Below, one piece after another: positions 47,196 to 58,537 of a stretch of DNA of 64,000 nt (positions within the stretch are counted from its first letter, which is position 1; every line of letters starts with the position of its first letter). Location of the stretch: positions 112,314-176,313 of the forward strand of contig NZ_CANLZR010000008.1 in assembly GCF_947495705.1 (NCBI RefSeq). Reading direction: 5' to 3'. Source of the DNA: an uncultured Phycicoccus sp. (lineage in GTDB: Bacteria > Actinomycetota > Actinomycetes > Actinomycetales > Dermatophilaceae). Position numbers and translations under genes: made by a program. The notes below the pieces were generated by a model, which was not told the origin of the DNA, searched no databases, and saw only the letters and a list, made by a program, of their open reading frames with translations.

Positions 47196-48692
47196 TCAGC
47201 AGGTGGCCGCGAGGCCGAGCGCCCGGCCCGGGTCCGCCGTCGGGGACGGCGGGGTCACGGGCGAGCCACCGGCACCGCCCGCCGCGGACCGGGTGGCGCT
47301 CGGCCCCGGGGTCGCGGCCGCGGGCGGCACCAGCGCGGTCCGGACGAGCGCGCGGATCCGCGCGTAGTCGGGGCGACCGGGGTCGATGACGTCGTCGGTG
47401 AGCGGGAGCGACCGGATCGAGCCCCCGGCCTGGACCCGCTCGAGCAGCTCGACCCAGGCGGGGAGGTCCTCGCGCGGGATGTCGACCGAGACGTTGGACC
47501 GCAGCGCCTCGGCGATGGCCGGGTATCGCGTGAGCAGCCGCACCGGGTCGGCCTGTTCGAGGAGCGCGCCGGCGACGCACCGCTGGCGCCGCATCCGGCT
47601 GAAGTCGTCACTCGTCGCCCGCGAGCGGGCGTACCACAGCGCGTGGAACCCGTCGAGGCGCTGCCGGCCGGGCTCGATCCACTCGCGACGGTCCGACGTC
47701 CACGCGAACGCGCCCCCGGACGTGAGGCGGCAGGAGACGCACACCCGCTCGGCCACGTCGACCTCGACACCGCCCAGGGCGTCGACGAGCTGCCGAAACC
47801 CGGCGAGGTCGACGACGACCGAGTGTGCGAGGTCGAGACCCGTGACGGCAGCCACCACCTCGACCGTGGAGGCCCGGCCCGGGTCGGCCACCCCGGGGAA
47901 GAGGTGCCGGTGGTTCTCGGCGAGGGTCCAGATGCCGTTCAGGAGGCACTGGTCACCGCAGTCGTACCCGTGCGGGAAGAGCCGGTGCAGCGGGTTCGAC
48001 GCGGGGATCGGCGCGTTCTCGAGGTTGCGCGGGACCCCGACGAGCAGGGTGTCCCCCGTCGCCGGGTCGATGCTCACGACGACCATCGAGTCCGTGCGCA
48101 CCCCGACCCGGTTCGGCCCGGCATCGGATCCGAGCACGACGAGGTTGACGCGGGGGACGCCGGCCCACGGGTCGGCCGTCGCGGTCGGCGCGGGAGCCGG
48201 CGCCGTCGGCGACTCCACGAGCGGGGCCGCGGGGGCGGGGGCCGGCGCGTCCGAGGCGACGAAGACATCGGTGACGAGCCCCGCCTGGACGTCGAGATAG
48301 CGGACCGCCAGCGCGCCGGGTGCCGCGACGAGAAGGCAGCCGAGGCCGGCGGCAGCCACCCCTGCCAGGGGATGCCGGGGGCTGCTCGGGGACCAGGCGT
48401 GGACGGCCGTGAGCACGATCGACGCCACCCAGAGGACGACGGCGACCCCGACGGCCACGGCGAGAGCCTCCAGCGCCCCGGGGTCGACCGCGAGGGCGAG
48501 CACGGCACGGAGCGGCCCGCCGTCGCGGACGACGCGGTAGCCGGCGTACCCGACGCCGGCCAGCCACGAGATGAGCAGCGCGGCCCCGAGCACGCGACGG
48601 GGTGACCGGAGCAGCCCGGCCCCGGGTGCGACGGTGGCCAGGGCGACGTTCCGGTAGTAGCGCGGGGCCCCTGCGCCCACGGCCACGACCAC
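47196..48692 (-). CDS. LytR-CpsA-Psr (LCP) family ligase
   Basis: The 498-residue protein has three N-terminal membrane helices (about residues 33-57, 75-100 and 112-132). A Pro/Ala-rich linker precedes the LCP domain: NLVVLGSDAGPNRVGVRTDSMVVVSIDPATGDTLLVGVPRNLEN at about 178-220 and the catalytic-core Arg/Asp motif YARSRATSDDFSRMRRQR near 372-389. LCP enzymes attach wall polymers to peptidoglycan. The C-terminus is Pro/Ser-rich. GTG 48692 has GGAAGG three bases upstream, a close spacing. No polysaccharide genes adjoin it. Confidence 0.93.
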   Translation of the reverse strand: MVVAVGAGAPRYYRNVALATVAPGAGLLRSPRRVLGAALLISWLAGVGYAGYRVVRDGGPLRAVLALAVDPGALEALAVAVGVAVVLWVASIVLTAVHAWSPSSPRHPLAGVAAAGLGCLLVAAPGALAVRYLDVQAGLVTDVFVASDAPAPAPAAPLVESPTAPAPAPTATADPWAGVPRVNLVVLGSDAGPNRVGVRTDSMVVVSIDPATGDTLLVGVPRNLENAPIPASNPLHRLFPHGYDCGDQCLLNGIWTLAENHRHLFPGVADPGRASTVEVVAAVTGLDLAHSVVVDLAGFRQLVDALGGVEVDVAERVCVSCRLTSGGAFAWTSDRREWIEPGRQRLDGFHALWYARSRATSDDFSRMRRQRCVAGALLEQADPVRLLTRYPAIAEALRSNVSVDIPREDLPAWVELLERVQAGGSIRSLPLTDDVIDPGRPDYARIRALVRTALVPPAAATPGPSATRSAAGGAGGSPVTPPSPTADPGRALGLAATC

Positions 48693-48811
48693 CTGCCTTC
48701 CGTCCGGAGGGTCCCGGGACGGTGTCGTCCGACCCTCGTGACGATACTCCGACGCGGTGTCGGTCGCGCCCAGCGCGAGCCGCGGCCGGTGGCCTGTGGT
48801 CGAATGACCGC

Positions 48812-49600
48812 ATGCCTCGAGTCGACGTCCAGCGGTCCGACCGGATCCGCCAGGTGGGCGTCACGCTCGCGGAGGTGTTCTGCGTCGTCGGCACGCTCGT
48901 CGGGGTCGGGGTCCTCGGCACCCGGGTCGAGGAGTCCGCGGGGGGCGCCCTGGCGGCGGACGCCACCCTCATCGCCCCGGCCGGTCCGGCCTTCTCGATC
49001 TGGACCCCCATCTACCTCGGACTCGCGGCGTACACCGTGTGGCAGTGGCTCCCCGGGCAGGCGACGGACGCCCGCCACCGGGCCGTCGGCTGGCTCGTCG
49101 CGGCGTCGATGGTTCTCAACGCCGGATGGCTGCTCGTGACCCAGCAGGGCTGGCTCTGGGCCAGCGTGCTCGTCATCCTCGCGCTCGCGGCCACGCTCGG
49201 CCTGCTCGTGAGCCGGCTCCAGCAGCACCCGTCGTACGGGACGGCCGAGACGGTCATCGTCGACGGCACGTTCGGCCTCTACCTCGGCTGGGTCGCGGTC
49301 GCGACGTGCGCCAACATCACGGCCACCCTCGCCGAGAGCGGCGTCGACCCCGGCAGCCCGACCGTCGAGATCCTCGCCGTCGTCGTGCTGGCCGTCGCCG
49401 CCGGTCTCGGCGTGCTGTTCGCGCGGCGCCTCGGGGGGCGGTGGGCGGTGGCCTTCGCGATGGCGTGGGGCCTGGGGTGGATCGCCGTCGGCCGCGTGGC
49501 GGACGCCCCGGAGTCCCTCGTCGTCGCGGCCGCCGCCGTGGTCGCCGCCGTCGTCGTCCTCTCCGCCGCGGCCAAGGCCCACGCGCGTCTCTCCGTCTGA
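48812..49600 (+). CDS. TspO/MBR-type tryptophan-rich sensory protein
   Basis: The 262-residue protein is longer than classical TspO (about 160). It has VGVTLAEVFCVVGTLVGVGVLG, the TspO-like PAGPAFSIWTPIYLGLAAYTVWQWL near residue 55-80 and several further helices, seven or eight in total. ATG 48812 is one option; the frame is open upstream to 48602 but into antisense sequence of the LCP gene. Classical TspO binds tetrapyrroles and responds to stress; whether this enlarged form does is not known. Confidence 0.8.
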   Translation: MPRVDVQRSDRIRQVGVTLAEVFCVVGTLVGVGVLGTRVEESAGGALAADATLIAPAGPAFSIWTPIYLGLAAYTVWQWLPGQATDARHRAVGWLVAASMVLNAGWLLVTQQGWLWASVLVILALAATLGLLVSRLQQHPSYGTAETVIVDGTFGLYLGWVAVATCANITATLAESGVDPGSPTVEILAVVVLAVAAGLGVLFARRLGGRWAVAFAMAWGLGWIAVGRVADAPESLVVAAAAVVAAVVVLSAAAKAHARLSV

Positions 49601-49689
49601 CCGCCGGGCTGCCGGACGTCGTTCGACACCGGCCCGGTCCGCCGGCCCTGCCCCTTGCCGCGGCGGGCGGGCGGGATGCACGGTGGACC

Positions 49690-50670
49690 ATGGACACGAC
49701 GACGGCCACGACCCCGAGTACCTCCCGACCTTCACGTCGCACCGCCATCGGCGCCACCGCTCTCGCGGCGGTGAGCCTCCTGGCCCTGCCGCAGGCTGCC
49801 GCCGCCCGACGCGCGCCGACGGTGGCCCTGCCGGACGGCATCCGGCCCGAGGGCATCACGTCCGGGCCCGGCACCACGTACTACGCCGGCTCTCTCGCCG
49901 ACGGGCGCATCGTCACCGGCGACCTCCTCGCGGGGACCGTCCGCACCCTCCTGCCGGGCGCTGCGGGCCGGCAGCTGCGCGGGCTGCGCTGGGATCCCCG
50001 GTCCGGCCTGGTCTGGGCCGCGGGCAACGTCGGCGCCGTGGCCCACGTCTGGGCCGTCGACGGGCACACCGGCGACGTCGCGGTCGACGTCGTCGTCCCC
50101 GGTGGGAGCTTCCTCAACGACCTCGACGTCACCGACCGGGCCGTGTGGGTCACCGACTCGCGGGTCGACCGGCTGACCGCGATCGCCCTGGACCCTCGCG
50201 GCCGGCCCACCGGCACGCTGCCGCGCTTCGTACCGTTGACGGGCGAGTGGCCCGGCTTCGACGGGGCCAACCTCGCTGCCAACGGCATCCGCGAGGTCCG
50301 CCGCGGGACGCTGCTCGTCGACCACAGCAGCGCCGGCGGCCTGTGGGCCGTCGACGCCGCCACCGGTGCCGTCAGCGAGGTGCCGGTTCGCGGCGGGCCG
50401 GGGATCACCGGCGGCGACGGCATCGAGGTCCGCGGCAGCACCGTCTACGTCGTCCGGGGCAGCGGCAACGCCGAGGTGTCGGTGCTGGCGCTCGACCGGC
50501 GCCGCCGCAGCCTGGCCGCCCGCTGGACCGGCGCGCTAACCGACCCGACCCTCGACGTCCCCGCCACCGCCACCCTGGCCGGCGGCGCGCTGTGGGCAGT
50601 CAACGCCCGGTTCGGCGTCCCCTCGCCGGGCACCGCTGCGTACTGGATCACCCGCCTGCCGACCCGATGA
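49690..50670 (+). CDS. Secreted beta-propeller (SMP-30/NHL-like) protein
   Basis: The 326-residue product starts at ATG 49690. Its N-terminus has twin Arg and a hydrophobic stretch (SRPSRRTAIGATALAAVSLLALPQAAAA), consistent with Tat or Sec export, with a cleavage site near residue 40. After it come repeating beta-blade motifs such as GITSGPGTTYYAGSLADGRIVTGDL, LRGLRWDPRSGLVWAAGN and LNDLDVTDRAVWVTDSRVDRLTAIALD, a six-bladed propeller like gluconolactonase/SMP-30. The catalytic metal ligands cannot be assigned safely. Convergent with hspR. Confidence 0.75.
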   Translation: MDTTTATTPSTSRPSRRTAIGATALAAVSLLALPQAAAARRAPTVALPDGIRPEGITSGPGTTYYAGSLADGRIVTGDLLAGTVRTLLPGAAGRQLRGLRWDPRSGLVWAAGNVGAVAHVWAVDGHTGDVAVDVVVPGGSFLNDLDVTDRAVWVTDSRVDRLTAIALDPRGRPTGTLPRFVPLTGEWPGFDGANLAANGIREVRRGTLLVDHSSAGGLWAVDAATGAVSEVPVRGGPGITGGDGIEVRGSTVYVVRGSGNAEVSVLALDRRRRSLAARWTGALTDPTLDVPATATLAGGALWAVNARFGVPSPGTAAYWITRLPTR

Positions 50671-50742
50671 CCTCGCTGTGGGTGGGGACGAGCTGGAAGA
50701 TGTCCAAGACCCTGGGGCAGGCCGCTCGGGTGAGGGTGCCGC

Positions 50743-51198
50743 TCAGCGGTGGTTCGGCCGCCACACGACGAGCGCCTGGCCGCGCCGGTCCCTCGGGCGC
50801 TCGCCGAGCCGCGCCGCGTACACGTCGCCGGTCGGGCTCACCGAGAACACCCGGGTCGTGCGTCCCGAGCCGGCTTCGAGCGTCTCGACCTGCGCGGTCA
50901 GCTCGGCGACCCGGGACCGCAGCGCCTCGACCTGGTTCTCGAGCTCCAGGATGCGTGCGATGCCGGCGAGCGAGACGCCCTCCTCCTGCGAGAGGCGCTG
51001 GATCTCACGGAGCAGCGCGACGTCCCGCTGGGAGTACCGGCGGCCACCGCCCTTCGTGCGGGAAGGGGTGACGAGGCCGAGCCGGTCGTACTGCCGCAGC
51101 GTCTGCGCGTGCATCCCGGCGAGTTCGGCCGCGACCGAGATGACGAAGACCGGGGAGTCGTCGTCGGGCGCGAACGCGGAGATCTCGATCCTGGCCAT
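50743..51198 (-). CDS. hspR: Heat shock repressor HspR
   Basis: The 151-residue MerR-family protein has the DNA-binding helix-turn-helix [60 protein letters not shown] from residue 17. A dimerising coiled coil follows ([24 protein letters not shown]). HspR binds HAIR sites with DnaK as co-repressor and represses dnaK and clpB. It is the last gene of the dnaK operon, 14 bases after dnaJ, so it controls its own synthesis. Confidence 0.96.
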   Translation of the reverse strand: MARIEISAFAPDDDSPVFVISVAAELAGMHAQTLRQYDRLGLVTPSRTKGGGRRYSQRDVALLREIQRLSQEEGVSLAGIARILELENQVEALRSRVAELTAQVETLEAGSGRTTRVFSVSPTGDVYAARLGERPRDRRGQALVVWRPNHR

Positions 51199-51212
51199 CG
51201 CTCACCCTCCCG

Positions 51213-52262
51213 TCAGGTCGCGGCCTGCTGGAACAGGGTCGCACGCGGGTCCGCGTCGCCCTCGGCGTCGCGCAGGGTCTCGACCGCGTGTCGCGCCTCG
51301 TCGCTGAGCCGCTGCGGGACGACGACGACGACCTTCGCGAGCAGGTCCCCGGTGCCCTTCTTGCCGGCGACGCCCCGCCCCTTGACCCGCAGGACCCGGC
51401 CGCTGGGGGTCCCGGGGGCGACCTTGACCCGGACGCTGGACCCGTCGAGGGTCGGCACCGAGACGGTGGCGCCCAGTGCGGCCTCCGCGAAGGTGACCGG
51501 CAGGTCGACGGTGAGGTCGTCGCCGGAACGCCCGAAGACCGGGTGCTTCTCGACGCCGACGGTGAGGATGAGGTCGCCCTTCGGCGCTCCCGGGTCACCG
51601 GCAGCGCCCTTGCCGCGCAGCCGGATCTTCTGGCCGTCCCGGACGCCGGCCGGGATCTTCGTCGTGACGTGGCCGCCGTCGGCGGTCGTCAGCGTCACCG
51701 TGGACCCCTCGACCGCGTCGCGGAAGGGCAGCGTCGTCCGGGCCTGGATGTCGGCGCCCGGCCGCGGGCCGCGGGCCGCGCCGAACCCCGGACCCCCGAA
51801 CGGGTCGCCACCGCGGCCTCCCGCTGCCGCGCCTCCGCCGAACATCTGCGCGAGGAGGTCGTTGATGTCCTGGTCGCTGCCGCCGGCGTACGAGCCGCCC
51901 GGGCCGCTCTGCTGGAACCGCACGCGGGACCCGCCGCCGCCGCCTCCGCCGAAGGCGCTGAAGATGTCCTCGAAGCCGCCGCCACCGCTCGGCCCACCGG
52001 CACCGGCGCGGAACCGCGCGCCGCCACCGGCCATCGACCGGACCGCGTCGTACTCCTGGCGCTGCTTGGGGTCGGAGAGCACCGAGTGGGCCTCACCGAC
52101 GTCCTTGAACCGCTGCTCCGCGGCGGCGTCGCCCGTGTTGCGGTCGGGGTGGTACTGCCGCGCGAGCTTGCGGTACGCCTTCTTGATCGCGGCGTCGTCG
52201 GCGTCCTTCGGCACGCCGAGGATGGCGTAGAAGTCCTTCTCGAACCAGTCCTGGCTGGCCAT
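51213..52262 (-). CDS. dnaJ: J-domain co-chaperone DnaJ without zinc finger
   Basis: The 349-residue protein starts with a J-domain (residues about 9-70; YHPDRN holds the HPD at 37-39). A long Gly/Phe-rich region follows (about 85-165), then the C-terminal substrate domains (DIQARTTLPFRDAVEGSTVTL onward). There are no CxxCxGxG repeats and I see no Cys at all, so it is a type II (class B, CbpA-like) J-protein, not classical zinc-finger DnaJ. It activates DnaK. It lies between grpE and hspR. Confidence 0.95.
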   Translation of the reverse strand: MASQDWFEKDFYAILGVPKDADDAAIKKAYRKLARQYHPDRNTGDAAAEQRFKDVGEAHSVLSDPKQRQEYDAVRSMAGGGARFRAGAGGPSGGGGFEDIFSAFGGGGGGGSRVRFQQSGPGGSYAGGSDQDINDLLAQMFGGGAAAGGRGGDPFGGPGFGAARGPRPGADIQARTTLPFRDAVEGSTVTLTTADGGHVTTKIPAGVRDGQKIRLRGKGAAGDPGAPKGDLILTVGVEKHPVFGRSGDDLTVDLPVTFAEAALGATVSVPTLDGSSVRVKVAPGTPSGRVLRVKGRGVAGKKGTGDLLAKVVVVVPQRLSDEARHAVETLRDAEGDADPRATLFQQAAT

Positions 52263-52309
52263 CGGCGCCTCCTATCGGTCGCTCGTCGGGGGGATGGGCG
52301 GGGTGGTCG

Positions 52310-52902
52310 TCACTCGGGGTCGGACACGGCGACGCGGGCGGGCCGCAGCACCTGGTCCCCGGCACGGTATCCGGGCTGGAGCACGGTGACGACGGTCGTG
52401 GCGGCCGCGTCGGCCGGCAGCTCGTCGTCGCCGCTGGGCCACGGGGCGTGCATGAGGGCCTCGTGCTGCTGCGGGTCGAACGCCTCGCCCTTGACGCCGA
52501 AGCGTTCGAGGCCGTACCGCCCGAGGGTGCCCTCGAGCTTGTCGGCGATCGCCGCGAACGGGCCGGTCAGGTCGCCGTGCTCTCGCGCCGCGTGGATGTC
52601 GTCGAGCACCCCGAGAACGGACTCGAGGACGTCGTGGATGGCCCGCTCCTGCACGAGCGCCCGGTCACGGTCGACCCTGCGCTTGTAGTTGACGTACTCG
52701 GCCTGCAGCCGCTGCAGGTCGGCGAGCCGCTCCGCAGCGAGAACGGCGTCGGGGCTGGTGTCCGCGCCGTCGGCCGGGGCCTCGGCGGGCTCCCCGGCGG
52801 GGGCGGTGGCCCCGGACTCCTCCGGGGCCACCTCCTCCTCGCCGCGGACCGGCTCGTCGTTGACGGCCTCGGTGTTCACCGAGTCGTCCATCGACTGGTC
52901 GG

Positions 52903-52906
<4 letters not shown>
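52310..52906 (-). CDS. grpE: Nucleotide exchange factor GrpE
   Basis: The 198-residue protein starts at GTG 52906, overlapping the dnaK stop (GTGA). An acidic, disordered N-terminus (about residues 1-55) precedes the long helix [53 protein letters not shown]. The C-terminal beta-domain includes [21 protein letters not shown] and [25 protein letters not shown]. It releases ADP from DnaK. Confidence 0.96.
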
Positions 52907-54807
<1,901 letters not shown>

Positions 54808-54840
54808 GGGGCTGCTCCTTGCTCGATCTGGTGACACTGG

Positions 54841-54923
54841 GTTGAGTGCCTCCCGCTCACGTTAGGTCGGTGGGTCTCCTTGCGCAAACTCACGTCGCCA
54901 ACCTTGCGTTCAGAAGACTCAAC
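54841..54923 (-). promoter_or_regulatory. dnaK promoter with two HAIR-like HspR sites
   Basis: On the minus strand a -35 TTGCGC (54882-54887) and -10 TAACGT (54859-54864) are 17 bases apart. An upstream HAIR at 54903-54923 reads GTTGAGT-N7-ACGCAAG (two mismatches). A second, weaker one at 54841-54861 reads CGTGAGC-N7-ACTCAAC (three mismatches) and overlaps the -10 and start site. Confidence 0.8.
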
Positions 54924-55111
54924 TCTGGTCCTCGGCCATCTGTTCCCGATCGCGATCGTCCGTCGAGGGATGGGGAGGCCTCCCCGTCCAGCCAGCACGC
55001 CCCCACGGCGCCGAGGGGCTATCTTGCGAAGCGACGCCCGGGGGATTCGGGGTCCGGCCGGGGGGAGGCACCTCCGGCGCGACGAGAACGACACGAGGGG
55101 GATCACTGACG

Positions 55112-56128
55112 ATGGCAGGACTCAAGCAACTGGCCATGACGATGGCGGCAGCGACGTTGGGCGGGCTGGTGGCTGTGGCCGCTCCCGAGGCCGCACTGGC
55201 CGAGGACGCCAACTGCCGGACGACCCAGGGGTCCAACCCCTGGTACCCGGGCCCGTCCGCCAGCACCACCTACGACAGCACGTTCCACCAGAGCGTCGCC
55301 ATCCCGGCCGGGCTGCTCGACGGCCGGTACGTGCCGCAGGGCCTGGCCTACTGGAACAACTGGGACGGCACCACCGAGGACGTGCTGCTCATCTCCGCGT
55401 ACCACGACGGCGACGGCAACAGCGACCCCGACGGCCCGAGTGCCGTCTTCGGCGTCGTCCTCAGCGGCGAGCGGCGCGGCCAGAGCCTGGGACGGATGCT
55501 CATCCCCACGACGCACGCGGGAGGTGTCGCCATCGCCGGTGGCCACGTCTACGTCGGTGGCGAGGGGATCGTCCGGTACTGGACCACCTCGAAGGTGCAC
55601 TCCGAGCTGGCTGCGGCCAACGACAACACCACTCATGGCCCCAAGGGCACCCAGGACGTCGCCGGCGCCGCGTCCTTCCTCGGCGAGCAGGGGGGCAAGA
55701 TCTGGACCGGGAACTTCGACAAGGACGCCCACCAGAGCATGTGGAAGTACAGCCCGAACAGCGACGGGTCGCTGACCTATACGGGAGAGAAGCGCTGGGT
55801 GCCCAAGAAGACCCAGGGCATGACCGTCATCGACGGCAAGTTCGTCTTCGCGACGTCCTACGGCCGCAACGACCGCAGCAACGTGTGGGTGCGGCCGACG
55901 TCCTTCACCGGTGACATCACCGATGCCACCTCGTTCTGCATGAGGGCACCGTCGATGATCGAGGGCGTGGCCTCCGGCAACTCCAACGGCAACCAGCACG
56001 TCTGGGCGGTGTACGAGAGCGGGGCATACACCTACAACAAGGGTCTCGACGACCCGGACAACCCGATCAAGCACATCCACTGGGCCGACAGCGCCACCCT
56101 GGCCGGCCTCTACGGCCAGGCGGACTGA
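55112..56128 (+). CDS. Secreted protein of unknown function
   Basis: The 338-residue protein has a signal peptide (MAGLKQLAMTMAAATLGGLVAVAAPEAALAED, cleavage near residue 30). The mature part contains VPQGLAYWNNWDGTTEDVLLISAYHDGDGNSDPDGPSAVFGVVL, HAGGVAIAGGHVYVGGEGIVRYW and KTQGMTVIDGKFVFATSYGRND, a blade-like repeat suggesting a beta-propeller. Two Cys are in the mature part. No catalytic motif is recognised. It is followed by a terminator and then the mobile region. The start is read at ATG 55112, with GAGGGG 16-17 bases upstream, a poor spacing. Confidence 0.8.
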   Translation: MAGLKQLAMTMAAATLGGLVAVAAPEAALAEDANCRTTQGSNPWYPGPSASTTYDSTFHQSVAIPAGLLDGRYVPQGLAYWNNWDGTTEDVLLISAYHDGDGNSDPDGPSAVFGVVLSGERRGQSLGRMLIPTTHAGGVAIAGGHVYVGGEGIVRYWTTSKVHSELAAANDNTTHGPKGTQDVAGAASFLGEQGGKIWTGNFDKDAHQSMWKYSPNSDGSLTYTGEKRWVPKKTQGMTVIDGKFVFATSYGRNDRSNVWVRPTSFTGDITDATSFCMRAPSMIEGVASGNSNGNQHVWAVYESGAYTYNKGLDDPDNPIKHIHWADSATLAGLYGQAD

Positions 56129-56135
56129 GGCTGCG

Positions 56136-56175
56136 CCTGACCCGCGGCACCGCGTGGGCGGGGCCGCGGGTCAGG
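56136..56175. terminator. Hairpin terminator after the secreted protein gene
   Basis: A perfect 13-bp stem (56136-56148 with 56163-56175) and 14-base loop follow the stop at 56128. Its right arm lies inside the 27-base repeat shared with the far border; the left arm is unique to this copy. Confidence 0.75.
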
Positions 56176-56187
56176 CGGCGTGGAGGA
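56161..56187. repeat. Left copy of 27-bp direct repeat; tail of a DUF222/HNH-like gene
   Basis: Identical over 27 bases to 63630-63656. Read on the minus strand it ends a frame with ILHAA and a TGA (56171-56173); the far copy ends the HNH gene with LLHAA and TGA. Weaker similarity continues for some 25 bases beyond the core (SLEGHDGA here, PLERHLQA there). No full gene remains here. Confidence 0.85.
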
Positions 56188-56574
56188 TCGCCCCGTCGTG
56201 TCCTTCGAGGGAGCCGAACGACGTCCTCGATCCGGGTCGTCGTAGGGGCGGCTCCAGAAGGATGGCACGCCCCACGGTGGCGTTGCGCGTCACAGCGCCC
56301 AGAAGGGGCTACCCCGACCACCCCTGCGTCGAACGACGAGAACACGCCGTCGACGAGGTCAGCGGCGCGGCATGTTCTCGTCGTTCGTCGGGGCGACGGG
56401 CTACTCCGTCGAGGGCGCGGGTGGCGGCACTGCCGTTGGGGTGGCAACTCCACGGGCTGAGCCATCGGACGTGCCCTGAACCGCCTCCCCGAGGTCGTGG
56501 ACCCGCTGCATAGCGCCGCCTGTCGACCGTCGGAATCGCAGCATGAGCATGCGCTTCTGCGACATGCTCGTGGG
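56188..56574. other. Non-coding stretch with a 15-bp inverted repeat
   Basis: I see no convincing gene. A perfect 15-bp inverted repeat (56330-56344 with 56373-56387; arm CGAACGACGAGAACA) encloses 28 bases and would fold into a stable hairpin. It could be a terminator, a recombination site or a relic of a mobile-element end. A short minus-strand frame at 56171-56230 is the possible HNH-gene remnant. Confidence 0.5.
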
Positions 56575-56702
56575 GTGGCAGAGCCCTTGACCGTCAGCAT
56601 CGCCGACCTACGTACCGCGTTGCTTCGCGCGCTCGACGCTACGGAGAAGCGACTGGGCCCACAAGTCCCGCTCGACATGGACTACTACTGGCATCTCCCG
56701 GT
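56575..56702 (+). pseudogene. 5' half of a small gene split by an IS21 element
   Basis: GTG 56575 opens a 42-codon stretch (VAEPLTVSIADLRTALL...DMDYYWHLP) that ends where the IS begins. Joined across the element to 60238 it gives one continuous 100-residue frame (WHLP-VEQAFDM). The joined protein is acidic and helical, with no family I recognise. CATGCT six bases before the GTG may be a weak leaderless -10. The gene is disrupted. Confidence 0.8.
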
Positions 56703-56709
56703 TGTCTAT

Positions 56710-56799
56710 GACAGGTTGATTTGGCCCCACCGTGACGGCTTGTTCTGGCCCCATGGGCGACGCGCCGGGGTGGTTGTGACGGTTTGATCTGGCCCCACC
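56710..56799. repeat. Three IS21 left-end repeats
   Basis: Three 22-base copies at 56710, 56734 and 56778 share the pattern GACRGNTTGWTYTGGCCCCA. These are the multiple terminal repeats to which IstA is expected to bind in IS21 elements. Confidence 0.85.
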
Positions 56800-56849
56800 T
56801 GAGCCTGAGTCCCATCGGCTGGTTCTCGAGGCAAAGGGGTTGGGTCGGG

Positions 56850-58537
56850 ATGGGATCACGTGTGGACGTCTTCGCTGCGATCCGCCGGGACGCGCGGGTG
56901 GAGGAGCTCTCGATCCGGGAGCTGGCTTCTCGGCATGGTGTGCACCGGCGCACGGTCCGTCAGGCGTTGGCGTCGGCGGTGCCGCCGCCGCGGAAGCGGC
57001 CGGTGCGGTCCTCGCCGCGGCTGGAGCCGTACAAGGCGGCGATCGACGCCATGCTGATCTCGGACCTGGACGCGCCACGCAAGCAGCGGCACACCGCCAC
57101 CCGGATCCTGGCGCGGCTGGTCGAGGAACACGACGCGACCGGGTTGTCGTACTCCACGGTGCGGGACTACGTGCGGGTCCGCCGCGCCCAGGTCGACCGG
57201 GAGGCCGGGCGGCGGGTCGAGGTGTTCATCGCCCAGGACCACGCGCCTGGGGTGGAGGCGCAGGTCGACTTCGGCGAGGTGTGGGTGATCCTCGACGGGG
57301 TGCGCACGAAGTGCTTCCTGTTCGTGTTCTGGCTGGCCCACTCCGGCAAGGCGGTCCACCGGGTCTACCCGACCCAGGCGCAGGAAGCCTTCCTGGAAGG
57401 GCACATCGCCGCGTTCGAGGCCATCGGCGGGATCCCCACCGGGCACATCAAGTACGACAACCTCAAGGGCGCCGTCTCCCAGGTCGTGCACGGCCCCGGC
57501 CGGGCCCGCGTGGAGAACGAGCGGTGGGTGCTGTTCCGCTCCCACTACGGCTTCGACGCGTTCTACTGCCAACCCGGGATCGAGGGCGCCCACGAGAAGG
57601 GCGGGGTCGAGGGTGCGGTCGGCTGGTTCCGCCGCAACCACCTCACCCCCATGCCCGAGGTGACCGACCTGGCCGAGCTCAACGCGAAGATCCAGGCCTG
57701 GGAGTCCGCCGCCGACGCGCGCGTCATCAGCGGCCGGACCGAGCCGGTCGGCATAGCGTTCGCGCGGGAGCAGTCGCTGCTGGCGCCTCTTCCGGGCGAG
57801 GGGTTCGACCCGGGCACGGTGCTGCACCCGTGGGTGGACCGCTCCTCCATGGTCACGGTGCGGATGGTGAAGTACTCCGTCCCGGCGCACCTGATCGGGC
57901 GCCGGGTCCGGGTCTCGCTGCGCGCCTCCCAGGTCGTGGTCTTCGACGGGCGCACATCGTCGCGGTCCACCAGCGGGTCGCGGCCCGCACCGGGCACCGC
58001 CTCGCCCTGGACCACTACCTGGAGGTCCTGCGGACCAAGCCCGGCGCCCTGCCGGGCTCCACCGCCCTGGCCCAGGCGCGTGCCGCGGGCACGTTCACCC
58101 CGGCGCACGAGGCGTTCTGGGCCGAGGCGCGCAAGGTCAACGGCGACGCCGACGGCACCCGCGAGCTGATCGAGGTCCCCCTACTCCACCGCAGCATGAA
58201 CCAGCGGGACGTCGTGGCAGGGATCCGGGCTGCCCTGACCGTGGGCGCGCTCTCCGCCGACGTCGTCGCCGTCGAGGCCCGCCGCCACGCCACCACCTCA
58301 GGCACTGCGAACGCTGACGGTGGGGCCGCCGGAGGCCGTCACCTCGCTGCTCACCACGTCGTGCGCGAGGAACGGGTTGTCAGCCTGACCCAGCGCCGCC
58401 TCACCGACCCGGCCGCTGTCATCGCCGGCCTCCCACCGGACACCCGGCCCTTGCCGTCGGTGATGGCCTACGACGAGCTCCTCCCGCGACGACGAACCGC
58501 CCCCACCGACCAGGAGGCGAAGGTGAGCACCCGATGA
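56850..58537 (+). pseudogene. istA: IS21-family transposase IstA, frameshifted
   Basis: ATG 56850 (MGSRVDVFAAIRRDA) begins a DDE transposase. An N-terminal HTH (IRELASRHGVHRRTVRQAL) is followed by the catalytic core with QVDFGEVWV near residue 140, IKYDNLKGAV near 203 and EGAHEKGGVEGAVGWFRR near 250. After VVFDGR (about base 57950) the conserved continuation AHIVAVHQRVAARTGHRLALDHYLEVL is found one frame back, so a single base seems lost. No slippery heptamer is seen, so programmed shifting is unlikely. Corrected length is about 562 residues. The stop overlaps the istB start (ATGA). Confidence 0.88.

Noticed and set aside
56067..56678. 203-codon minus-strand frame across the left island border
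   Set aside because: It crosses the terminator, the repeat and the split gene and has no recognisable domain.
57930..57980. Programmed -1 frameshift in istA
   Set aside because: No slippery heptamer or downstream pseudoknot; IS21 elements normally make IstA from one frame, so a mutation is simpler.
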